Source of the DNA: Gemmatimonadota bacterium
GTDB lineage: Bacteria > ARS69
Direction: 5' to 3'
NCBI GenBank assembly: GCA_021604925.1
Contig: BQJX01000034.1
Span: forward strand, 1 to 11,691
Length of the DNA stretch: 11,691 bases
Part shown: piece after piece, positions 1-5,975 of the stretch
Numbering within the stretch: position 1 is the first letter of the stretch
How the letters are laid out: each line of letters begins with the position of its first letter
Notes under the pieces: generated by a model
Told to the model about the DNA's origin: nothing
The model's input: only the letters and a program-made list of their open reading frames with translations
Database searches by the model: none
Position numbers and translations under genes: made by a program

Positions 1-915
1 GGTGGGCACCCGTCCCTCCGGAAAGACGGACGGCGGCACCAGCGGAAGCAGCTCTTCCATGGAGACGGTCTGCGGCGCCAGTGAAAGAGTCAACGTGGGT
101 TCGGCGGGAAGGCCGGCCAGTTCGCCGGTAAAGCGAAGGTCCAGCGGCGCCGCGGCCAATCGCAGTTCCACGATGCTGAGCGACCCGACCGTGGGGCGGT
201 AGTCCAGGTCGAAGTGCACCACGGGGGCGAGCCGGTCCAGGGTTTCGCGGTACGCTTCCAACGCCGCCAACGAAAGCCCGGCCAGGTGAAGCTCCCCGCG
301 GGACTGAACGCGATCGGCGCCGGCGCTGGCGGTCAGGTTCGCCCGGACGTTGATGCCCGAGAGCTCCATGTCTTCCAGGCCGCCGGGCGTGAGCACGCGC
401 ACCACACCGTCGGTCACTTCCAGCAGTTCGATCTCGCCGCGGAACTTCTGCGCGGCCTGGCCCACGCCGCGCACCTTGAGCGACTCGGATTCCGGTGCGG
501 CGCGCGGGGCGGCCCGCAGCTTGCCGGGCAGCATCACCACCTGTCCTTCCTTGGACACGGAGAGAACCGGCCGCTCCAGGGAGACCTGCTCCACCACGAC
601 GTTCCTGGCCAGCAGCGGGGCCAGGTTCAACCGCACCATCGCGGACGCCAATGTGAGGAACGGAGGATCGTCCGCCTTCTCCCCGGCGATCCGGAGTTCC
701 TTCAGGCGCACCCCGAACGGGGTCATCGACAGGGACGCGGATTCGAGTTCCACGTCCAGCCCGGTGGCGTCCTTCGTCATCCGGATGGTCTCCGTGCGCA
801 GCCGCTCCGGCGTGAGGATGACACGGAGGGCCAAGGCACCGCCGCCCACCACCACCACGAGGGCTACGAGGCCCCCGATCAGGAACCGTCGGGCTCGGTT
901 GCCAGTTCTAGCCAT
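1..915 (-). CDS. AsmA-family envelope protein, N-terminal part (runs off left edge)
   Basis: The gene starts at ATG 915 and reads leftward without a stop to base 1, giving 305 codons of an incomplete protein. GGAGGAG at 924-930 lies 8 nt before the ATG, which supports this start. Residues 3-10 are basic (RTGNRARR) and are followed by one membrane anchor at about 11-33. After that comes the AsmA pattern: a TP-E-L segment near 35-40, then a TGLDVELESASLSMTPFG stretch, and repeated beta-rich segments with 'vSLERPVLSVSKEG'. AsmA-family proteins are inner-membrane-anchored and extend into the periplasm; several are implicated in lipid transport to, or homeostasis of, the outer membrane. It sits 22 nt downstream of the DUF2064-type gene and is probably cotranscribed with it. 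The family call is by recognition of fold pattern, and the subfamily (AsmA, TamB-like or DUF748) cannot be decided from the fragment. Confidence 0.75.
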   Translation of the reverse strand, partial: MARTGNRARRFLIGGLVALVVVVGGGALALRVILTPERLRTETIRMTKDATGLDVELESASLSMTPFGVRLKELRIAGEKADDPPFLTLASAMVRLNLAPLLARNVVVEQVSLERPVLSVSKEGQVVMLPGKLRAAPRAAPESESLKVRGVGQAAQKFRGEIELLEVTDGVVRVLTPGGLEDMELSGINVRANLTASAGADRVQSRGELHLAGLSLAALEAYRETLDRLAPVVHFDLDYRPTVGSLSIVELRLAAAPLDLRFTGELAGLPAEPTLTLSLAPQTVSMEELLPLVPPSVFPEGRVPT

Positions 916-937
916 CTGCGTCACTCCTCCGTTCAGT

Positions 938-1597
938 TCAGGGCGGCTGGAGGCTCCGCACTGCCTGGAGCGTGTCCGGGCATCGCCAAGCGGTTGCGGG
1001 ATCCCGGACCAGCCGGTCCAGGTCCGCCGCCGTATCCACGTCATACCATGGTCCGTGGTCCACCAGTGAGACTCCCATCCGGTCCGCATTGTTCCTGGTC
1101 ACGTCCGCCACGTCGGCGGTGCTCCAGGGAACGTCCCGGAAGAGCCCGGGCAGAGAGCGGGGCACGGCGATGCACGCGTAGCCGCCGTCGTCCGTTCGGG
1201 CCCAACCCACATTGCCCTTGCGCGCGGTTTCGATCGCGGACCGTACGATCGTTCGGGGCAGGTTGGGATGGTCACTTCCCACCGCGATCGCCACGTCCGC
1301 TCCGTCGGTCAGGGATCGGTCGAGAGTGCGCGTGAGTCGAGCGCCCAGGTCTCCACTCCCCTGATCGAGGAAGCGGACGGGCGTTCCAAGCCAGCGCGCC
1401 ATGCGTTCGGGCGAGTCCTCGGACGGGATGGCCAGGGCCACCTGGGCGTCCGGGATCGTGGCGAGGCGGCGGGTGAGATCGCACAGGAATGCGCGCGCCA
1501 GGGCGGCAGCTTCGTCGTCGGAAAGCGGGGGCACGAGTCGGGTTTTCACCGAACCCGGTCTGGGCTCCTTGGCAAGAATCACGATGGTTGCCAACAC
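938..1597 (-). CDS. DUF2064 / TIGR04282-family glycosyltransferase-like protein
   Basis: This is a 219-residue cytosolic protein, the usual length for the family. The N-terminus reads ATIVILAKEPRPGSVKTRL, the nucleotide-binding-like AK-x-P-x-x-G-x-x-KTRL signature of TIGR04282/DUF2064 proteins, which have a GT-A/CofC-like nucleotidyltransferase fold. Further family motifs are GSDHPNLP and DDGGYACIAV (the DGGY motif). I chose GTG 1597 because the family begins at this motif and AGGA lies about 8 nt upstream. An in-frame ATG at 1687 would add 30 residues (MHRKSYVVPGSA...) with no family support. The substrate is unknown; members are often encoded in biosynthetic or rSAM/selenodomain-associated clusters. 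The next gene downstream is the AsmA-family gene after a 22-nt gap. The divergent neighbour is the PEP-CTERM gene, 202 bp away. Confidence 0.82.
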   Translation of the reverse strand: MLATIVILAKEPRPGSVKTRLVPPLSDDEAAALARAFLCDLTRRLATIPDAQVALAIPSEDSPERMARWLGTPVRFLDQGSGDLGARLTRTLDRSLTDGADVAIAVGSDHPNLPRTIVRSAIETARKGNVGWARTDDGGYACIAVPRSLPGLFRDVPWSTADVADVTRNNADRMGVSLVDHGPWYDVDTAADLDRLVRDPATAWRCPDTLQAVRSLQPP

Positions 1598-1799
1598 TGG
1601 CGTTTTCCTGCGTTTCGAGTGGAAGCTCCCGGCGACCCCCAGGAATTCGCGCGCGCTTCCGGGAACGACGTACGATTTCCGATGCACAGAGTGCCCCGTA
1701 GGGCCCGGATATGGTATTCTTTTCCGGTAGCGAAAGACCCGGCGACGTCACCCCCCGAGGCGGCGCGGAACTGGGCACGAAATTCCCCGGAGGGATTCG

Positions 1800-2066
1800 A
1801 TGGCAAAGATCAGACAGCTGGTGCTCTTGGCAACGGTCGTCGTGTTCGCGGGAGCTGCGTGGACGTCCGACGTGGACGCGCGCAACTACGTGAAGGAACT
1901 GAACAGCTCGGAAGTCGTGGCGCCGGATCACCTGGGTGGTGATCGCGAGCGCGGCGACGATACGGTGGTCGTGCCGGAGCCCGGAACGATCGCCCTGTTG
2001 AGCGTGGGCCTGGCCTCGTTGGCCGCCGCCCGTCGCCGTCGCAAGCAGCAGGAGGCTGCCGGCTAA
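1800..2066 (+). CDS. Very small PEP-CTERM sorting-domain protein (putative exosortase substrate)
   Basis: This 88-residue protein has a signal peptide and a PEP-CTERM tail. Residues 1-27 form a Sec signal (KIRQ, then a hydrophobic run LVLLATVVVFAGAAW, possible cleavage after VDA-27). The C-terminus has the full tripartite sorting signal: VPEPGT at 58-63, a hydrophobic helix (IALLSVGLASLAAA, 64-77) and a basic cluster RRRRK at 78-82. Between them are only about 30 acidic, polar residues and no cysteine. By family knowledge, exosortase recognises such tails and cleaves near the PEP motif, usually in organisms that also make exopolysaccharide, as the flanking genes suggest. The ATG is preceded by GGAGGG (1789-1794) with 5-nt spacing. 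The gene appears monocistronic and ends at a strong terminator. An AT-richer stretch at 1710-1723 may be a promoter -10 region, but no convincing -35 partner is seen. The mature function is unknown. Confidence 0.85.
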   Translation: MAKIRQLVLLATVVVFAGAAWTSDVDARNYVKELNSSEVVAPDHLGGDRERGDDTVVVPEPGTIALLSVGLASLAAARRRRKQQEAAG

Positions 2067-2095
2067 CGCCTTCGCGCCGCTGCCCGTACGTGGAA

Positions 2096-2133
2096 CGTGC
2101 CGCCTTCCTCCGGAGGGCGGCACGCTTTTTTTT
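2096..2133 (+). terminator. Rho-independent terminator of the PEP-CTERM gene
   Basis: A perfect 9-bp stem (CGTGCCGCC at 2096-2104 with GGCGGCACG at 2116-2124) can be extended inward by wobble and Watson-Crick pairs. It is followed by one C and eight T residues (2126-2133). It starts 30 nt after the stop codon. There is no matching T-run on the other strand, so it looks one-directional. Confidence 0.92.
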
Positions 2134-2254
2134 GGTCGCGAGTTGTGGGGATCGGTGCAGTGATTCCGGGAGTGAAGCAGTCGCGGGGATGGGTGTGGTC
2201 TTTCGGGAGTGAAGCGGTCTTGGGGATGGGTGTGTTGTTCCGGGAGTGAAGCGG
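2130..2254. repeat. Degenerate 37-bp tandem repeat
   Basis: Two complete 37-bp units (2167-2203 and 2204-2240) and the first 14 bases of a third (2241-2254) each begin CGGGAGTGAAGC. The complete units share the core GGGGATGGGTGTG in their second half. The 37 bases before 2167 contain a diverged version of the second half (GGGGATCGGTG... TTC), so about 3.4 units can be traced. The array fills most of the gap between the convergent PEP-CTERM and sugar-transferase genes and has no long open frame of its own. Confidence 0.8.
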
Positions 2255-2299
2255 ATCCGGTGCGGCCGGAGCGCGACGGGCAGGATCGGGCCGCGGCTC

Positions 2300-3115
2300 C
2301 TAGCGGGCGCCCTTGCCGGTCACGACCACTCGCACCGTCTGCATGAGAATGCCTACGTCCTTCCTCAGGGACCGGCTTCGCAGATAGTCGATGTCGGCTT
2401 TCACCTTGAGTTTCACGTCGTCCACGCTGGCATCGTAGTCCAGGGTGACCTGGGCCTGTCCGGTAATGCCGGGGCGGGCGCGGAGTCGCTCCGTGTACTG
2501 CGGCACATCCTCCACGAACTGCTCCACGAAGTAGGGTCGCTCCGGTCGGGGCCCGATGACGGCCATGTCGCCGCGCAGCACATTCCAGAACTGGGGAATC
2601 TCGTCCAGGCGGGTGAGGCGCAGGAATCGACCGATCGGGGTGATGCGCGGATCGTTCTCCGAGGACCACTGCGGCCCGTACTCTTCGGCGTTCACCACCA
2701 TGGTGCGGAACTTGACGATCTCGAAGAGACGGCCGTGGTTCGCCTCCTGCCGACGGTCGCTTCGGCGTCGATCGGAGGTGCCCGACGTGGTGGAGTCGGA
2801 CCGGCGGCTTCGCTCGCGGCGGTTCCAGCCCACGCGGGTCTGGCGGTAGAGGACGGGGCCCGGGGAGGTGGCCTTGACGGCCAGGGCAATCCCCAGGAAG
2901 ACGGGGGTCAGGATCAGCAGGGCCGAGGACGAAAGAACAATGTCGGCGGCGCGCCGGATCCGATCGGCAGCTCCGGATGCCGTTCGGTCGCCCGACGGGT
3001 GGAGCTGCGGATCGGATGCGATTTCCGCGACAGAGTCCCGGGAAGCGCGCGAGCGCTCGTTCTGGGAGCGGGTGCCGGATCCGAGCTTGGGAGCGACGAT
3101 CGAAGCTGAACTCAT
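2300..3115 (-). CDS. Short polyprenyl-phosphate sugar-1-phosphate transferase (monotopic PGT, PF02397-type)
   Basis: This enzyme would transfer a sugar-1-phosphate from a UDP-sugar to undecaprenyl phosphate at the inner membrane, the first step of repeat-unit assembly. It has 271 residues and only the catalytic domain: no N-terminal multi-span CoA-binding-type half, but a polar extension of about 50 residues. The re-entrant hydrophobic helix is at about 58-83, with T70-P71 where PglC has its Ser-Pro break. Then follow SPGPVLYRQTRVG (84-96), FEIVKFRTM (131-139), the catalytic Asp-Glu pair D171-E172 in TRLDEIPQFWNVLRGDM, IGPRPERPYFV and PGITGQAQV. An Arg/Ser-rich insertion lies at about 97-129. 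I chose ATG 3115 because GGAGGG (3121-3126) lies 5 nt upstream; the in-frame ATG at 3142 lacks such a site. It is divergent from the export operon. The sugar specificity cannot be read from the sequence. Confidence 0.9.
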   Translation of the reverse strand: MSSASIVAPKLGSGTRSQNERSRASRDSVAEIASDPQLHPSGDRTASGAADRIRRAADIVLSSSALLILTPVFLGIALAVKATSPGPVLYRQTRVGWNRRERSRRSDSTTSGTSDRRRSDRRQEANHGRLFEIVKFRTMVVNAEEYGPQWSSENDPRITPIGRFLRLTRLDEIPQFWNVLRGDMAVIGPRPERPYFVEQFVEDVPQYTERLRARPGITGQAQVTLDYDASVDDVKLKVKADIDYLRSRSLRKDVGILMQTVRVVVTGKGAR

Positions 3116-3148
3116 TGAGGCCCTCCGGGGTTCATGCCTCAACCCACC

Positions 3149-3163
3149 GCAAGTCCGGGGCCA
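3149..3163 (-). promoter_or_regulatory. Candidate sigma-54 (-24/-12) promoter for the sugar transferase
   Basis: Read on the minus strand, the site is TGGCCCCGGACTTGC. It keeps the defining GG-N10-GC spacing and most of the consensus TGGCAC-N5-TTGC. The predicted start would be near 3137, giving a leader of about 22 nt that contains the GGAGGG ribosome binding site. It is a single motif match with no experimental support, and no activator site was identified. Confidence 0.4.
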
Positions 3164-3192
3164 GAATCGCGAATTGCGTTCCCTTGGCGATC

Positions 3193-3221
3193 TTGTGGAA
3201 GGATGGGGAAGGCGTTAGGAT
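3193..3221 (+). promoter_or_regulatory. Candidate sigma-70-like promoter for the export operon
   Basis: TTGTGG (3193-3198) and TAGGAT (3216-3221) are separated by exactly 17 bases. Each is only a partial match to TTGACA and TATAAT. The predicted start near 3228 gives a leader of roughly 90 nt before the GTG at 3321, and the two hairpins below fall inside it. In GC-rich DNA such matches are often fortuitous. Confidence 0.3.
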
Positions 3222-3249
3222 GCGACGGGATGGAATTTCGGGTAAGGGG

Positions 3250-3293
3250 AGCGGTTGGGGGAATTCTCCCAGAACCGCTGGGGATCGCTCCCC
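3250..3293 (+). promoter_or_regulatory. Two adjacent inverted repeats in the leader of the export operon
   Basis: The first dyad, 3250-3279, pairs AGCGGTT (3250-3256) with AACCGCT (3273-3279) around an inner near-palindrome GGGGGAATTCTCCC. It has one G-T mismatch (a wobble in RNA) and a 2-nt bulge AG. Directly after it, GGGGA (3280-3284) pairs with TCCCC (3289-3293) across a TCGC loop. No T-run follows, so a simple intrinsic terminator is unlikely. The ribosome binding site begins 15 nt further on. Possible roles are an operator, a stabilising 5' leader or a protein/RNA control element; the sequence does not choose between them. Confidence 0.6.
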
Positions 3294-3320
3294 GACGCGA
3301 CACGATCGGGGGAGACACCC

Positions 3321-4334
3321 GTGAAGCTACGGATCAGTGATTTGCTGCGCCCTGCGCTCGCCTGCGCGGGATGGATGGCGCTGCTGGGCGCCACTTCGGC
3401 CTCGGCGCAGTCCAACGAGTACACGATCGGCGTGGGGGACGTCCTCTCGGTCACCGTGTGGCAACGCCCGGATCTGGGCGGGAGTGTCGCCGTGGACTCC
3501 GAGGGCAACGTGACCTTGCCGCTGATCGGCGCCATTCGTGCCTCCGGGCAGACGGTTTCCCGCCTCGGAGACGAGCTCACGCGCCGGCTGTCGTTCGTGG
3601 ACCGGGACGTGAGCCAGGTCACCGTGTCGGTAGAGAATTACTACTCGCGGCGCGTCTTCGTGATGGGAGAGGTCATCTCCCCGGGCTCCTACGCGTTCGC
3701 CCACATTCCCGGCGTTTGGGACGTGCTGCGCGAAGCCGGCGGACCCACCGCGGAGGCCGCCCTGAACCGGGTTCGCATCCTGCCGCCCGCCGGGACCGGG
3801 CCCCCGATCATCGTGGACCTGGAGCGGGTCCTGGCCACGGGGGACTTCTCCTCGCTGCCGGAGCTGCGTCCCGGAAGCACCATTCTCATTTCGCGGGTCG
3901 AGTCGGCGCTCCCGGAAGGGGATGTCGTCTTCGTGTACGGTGGCGTCAACGCCCCCGGGGCCTTCTCCATCGACGAAGCGCACACGGTGCTCCAGGCGGT
4001 TCTTGCCGCGGGCGGCCCGGTAGAGGGAGCCAACACGGGCGGAATCCGCGTGATCCGGCCCGGATCCATCCGAGCCCGCGTGTTCGAGGTGGATCTGAAC
4101 GACTACGTCGAGGACGGGATCCTGTTTGCGAACCTGGCGCTGCTGCCCGGGGACACGGTCACGGTGCCGCGGAGCCAGGGAAGCGCGATCTGGCGGGGCA
4201 TCCGAGAGGTCGCCCGGGTTTCTGGCGATATTTTGGGTTCTGCACTGATCTTCTGGCGTCTAGGTGACGATAACCGCAACAACGGCACCACTACGATCGT
4301 CATCGAGCCAGACCCGACGGCCCAAGCCCAATAG
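3321..4334 (+). CDS. Wza-like polysaccharide export protein (Poly_export plus SLBB domains)
   Basis: The protein has 337 residues and would form the periplasmic/outer-membrane exit channel for the polymer. A Sec signal occupies residues 1-29 (KLRISDLLRP, a hydrophobic core, ATSASA before Q30). The Poly_export domain follows at about 32-105, starting YTIGVGDVLSVTVWQRPDL. An SLBB segment begins at RRVFVMGEVISPGSYAF and a second at VFVYGGVNAPGAFSI. The C-terminus has a hydrophobic/amphipathic stretch (DILGSALIFWRL), where Wza proteins place their outer-membrane helix, then a polar tail. Unlike E. coli Wza there is no good lipobox: the only early Cys, C15, sits in PALACAGW with Ala at -3. GTG 3321 was chosen because GGGGGAG (3308-3314) lies 6 nt upstream and the signal peptide starts there; the open frame extends back to 3255. 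It is the first gene of the rightward operon, 28 nt before the Wzz-like gene. Confidence 0.92.
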   Translation: MKLRISDLLRPALACAGWMALLGATSASAQSNEYTIGVGDVLSVTVWQRPDLGGSVAVDSEGNVTLPLIGAIRASGQTVSRLGDELTRRLSFVDRDVSQVTVSVENYYSRRVFVMGEVISPGSYAFAHIPGVWDVLREAGGPTAEAALNRVRILPPAGTGPPIIVDLERVLATGDFSSLPELRPGSTILISRVESALPEGDVVFVYGGVNAPGAFSIDEAHTVLQAVLAAGGPVEGANTGGIRVIRPGSIRARVFEVDLNDYVEDGILFANLALLPGDTVTVPRSQGSAIWRGIREVARVSGDILGSALIFWRLGDDNRNNGTTTIVIEPDPTAQAQ

Positions 4335-4362
4335 GCTCGGTTCGTTCCGGGCAGGAGTTCCT

Positions 4363-5973
4363 GTGATTCTCGACGCAAGAGCCACGTTCGACTACCGCGA
4401 AGTCTTCCGGATCATCACGCGGCGTCGACTCTTGATCCTGCTGCCGGCCGTGATCACGATCGCGGCCGCCGCGGCGGGCGTGCAACTCATGCAGCCCATG
4501 TTTTCCTCGTCGGCCACGCTGGCGCAGGAGAGTTCCGTGGGCCTCACTCGGGCCGTGGCGGCGGCCGCCGCCCCCCGGGGGCGCGACCGGGACCGGGCCC
4601 GCCTCATGCTGCGCCGGATCACGTCGTCCAACTTCCTGGAGTCGGTGGCCGTGCAGATCGGCCTCCACGAGGATGCCGGGCTGGTGGCCTATGCTCGTGC
4701 CCGCGCCAAGAGCAACCCCGGCCACGACGAGAACGACCTGCTCCTGCGCCGTTGCGTGGACATCCTCCGCGGCATGATCAATGTGCGCTCGGAAGGCGGC
4801 AGCATCTTCCGGATCAGCGCCGTCTCGCCCGACCCGTGGCAGGCCCACCGCGTGGCGGCGGCGGTGGCGGAGCAGTACCTGCAGACCACGCGGACGATCC
4901 AGCTGCAGATGTCCGGAGAGGCGCACACGTTCGCCCTGGAACAGATGGCCATCTACGAAGAGAAGGTGGAGGAGAAGCGCCGCGAGATCGGCGCGTATGA
5001 GCAACGCGTGGCGCTGCGCCCGCTGTCCTCGTCGCCCGTCAGTGCCACCAACATCAGCCGCGTGAACACGCTGATCGCCGCGGCCAATGCCGATCTCGAG
5101 TTCGCCCGGGGACGGCATGAGATCATTCGCAGCCAGGTGGCCGAGGCCAACCTCACGGCGTTCGTGGACCTGGGCCTGGTCACCTCTCCCAAGTTCGAGG
5201 CGCTCCGCGAGACGCTGCTGGAGCTGGAGCGGCACCTGGCCCTGACCACGGTGGAGTACCGTGATGGCGAGCCGCCGGTGCTCTCCGCCAAGACCCAGAT
5301 TGCCGTGAAGAGCCAGCAGTTGCTGGTCGAGGCGGAGGCGTTGGTGGAGGCGGCCTTCCCGTCCGTGGTGGAGGAGTACCGCCAGCTGATCGTGGACTAC
5401 GAGTACACCAAGATCAACGTGGAGGCGACCGAGCGACGTCGGCTGCAACTGGAGGAGTTCCTGGGCAAGTACGCTTCGGATCTGACGAGCATGCCGGCCG
5501 AAGAGTTCCAGATGAGCCGTCTGCGGGAGGAACTGGACAGCGCCGAGAACCTCTACCAGACGTGGCTGGATCAGGCGAACAGCACCCAGATCGCCAAGGC
5601 GGTCCAGGCGGCGGATGTGGGCAACCCGGTGATCCTGCTGGAGGCGCCGCAGGTGCCGCTGTCGCCGTACGCGCCGGACCGCAACAAGATCCTGGCGCTG
5701 GCCATTGGCATGGGCATCGTGCTCGGACTGGCGGCGGCCGTGGTGGCCGAGTACTTCGACCTGACGCTGAAGTCGCCGGACCAGATCGAGGCGGCGCTGG
5801 GGGTTCCGATTCTCGGAACGGTGCCCCGCATGCAGGCCACCGTGCTGGCAGAGATGGACCTGGCGCGCCGTCGACGGGTGCGGCTCCTGGTGGCGTCCGG
5901 AATCCTTGTTGGGTTGGGCCTGGCTGCGTCCTCCTACTGGTACTTCATTCTGCAGAAAGGTCTGGCGGGCTGA
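4363..5973 (+). CDS. Wzz/GNVR-type polysaccharide chain-length determinant
   Basis: This 536-residue polysaccharide co-polymerase would set polymer length together with the kinase encoded next. The N-terminal DYREVFRIITRRR leads into membrane segment 1 at about 23-43. A long, largely helical periplasmic region follows, rich in coiled-coil-like Glu/Arg/Leu stretches (about 180-400). A GNVR-like region comes next (EFQMSRLREELDSAENLYQ, then PQVPLSPYAPDRNK near 430-441), with membrane segment 2 at about 442-463 and the cytoplasmic EYFDLTLKSPDQIEAALGVPILGTVP. An extra hydrophobic segment at about 508-530 (LLVASGILVGLGLAA) follows a basic RRRRVR cluster, so three spans are predicted where two are usual. 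I chose GTG 4363 because AGGAG (4353-4357) lies 5 nt upstream; an ATG at 4264 would overlap the previous gene by 71 bp and add a low-complexity tail. The kinase gene starts 2 nt after the stop. Confidence 0.92.
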   Translation: MILDARATFDYREVFRIITRRRLLILLPAVITIAAAAAGVQLMQPMFSSSATLAQESSVGLTRAVAAAAAPRGRDRDRARLMLRRITSSNFLESVAVQIGLHEDAGLVAYARARAKSNPGHDENDLLLRRCVDILRGMINVRSEGGSIFRISAVSPDPWQAHRVAAAVAEQYLQTTRTIQLQMSGEAHTFALEQMAIYEEKVEEKRREIGAYEQRVALRPLSSSPVSATNISRVNTLIAAANADLEFARGRHEIIRSQVAEANLTAFVDLGLVTSPKFEALRETLLELERHLALTTVEYRDGEPPVLSAKTQIAVKSQQLLVEAEALVEAAFPSVVEEYRQLIVDYEYTKINVEATERRRLQLEEFLGKYASDLTSMPAEEFQMSRLREELDSAENLYQTWLDQANSTQIAKAVQAADVGNPVILLEAPQVPLSPYAPDRNKILALAIGMGIVLGLAAAVVAEYFDLTLKSPDQIEAALGVPILGTVPRMQATVLAEMDLARRRRVRLLVASGILVGLGLAASSYWYFILQKGLAG

Positions 5974-5975
5974 CG

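Noticed and set aside
214..1335. Plus-strand open frame of 373 codons
   Set aside because: It is antisense to the AsmA-family and DUF2064-type genes. The translation is His/Gly/Arg-rich without motifs.
1772..1786. Sigma-54-like element TGGGCACGAAATTCC ahead of the PEP-CTERM gene
   Set aside because: It lacks the GC of the -12 element and would start transcription at about the start codon, leaving no room for the ribosome binding site.
2130..2254. CRISPR array
   Set aside because: The 37-bp units are directly adjacent with similar sequence throughout. There are no unique spacers and no cas genes.
2256..2270. Hairpin TCCGG-TGCGG-CCGGA as terminator of the sugar transferase
   Set aside because: It is only 5 bp, with no T-run in the minus direction. 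CCGG-type palindromes are expected by chance in GC-rich DNA.
1272..2669. Minus-strand open frame of 465 codons crossing the PEP-CTERM gene and the tandem repeat
   Set aside because: It overlaps the real DUF2064-type and sugar-transferase genes in another frame and shows no domain. It also runs through a terminator and a repeat array.
3116..3142. Upstream start (ATG 3142) for the sugar transferase
   Set aside because: The nine extra codons overlap the GGAGGG site that serves ATG 3115, and no ribosome binding site precedes 3142.
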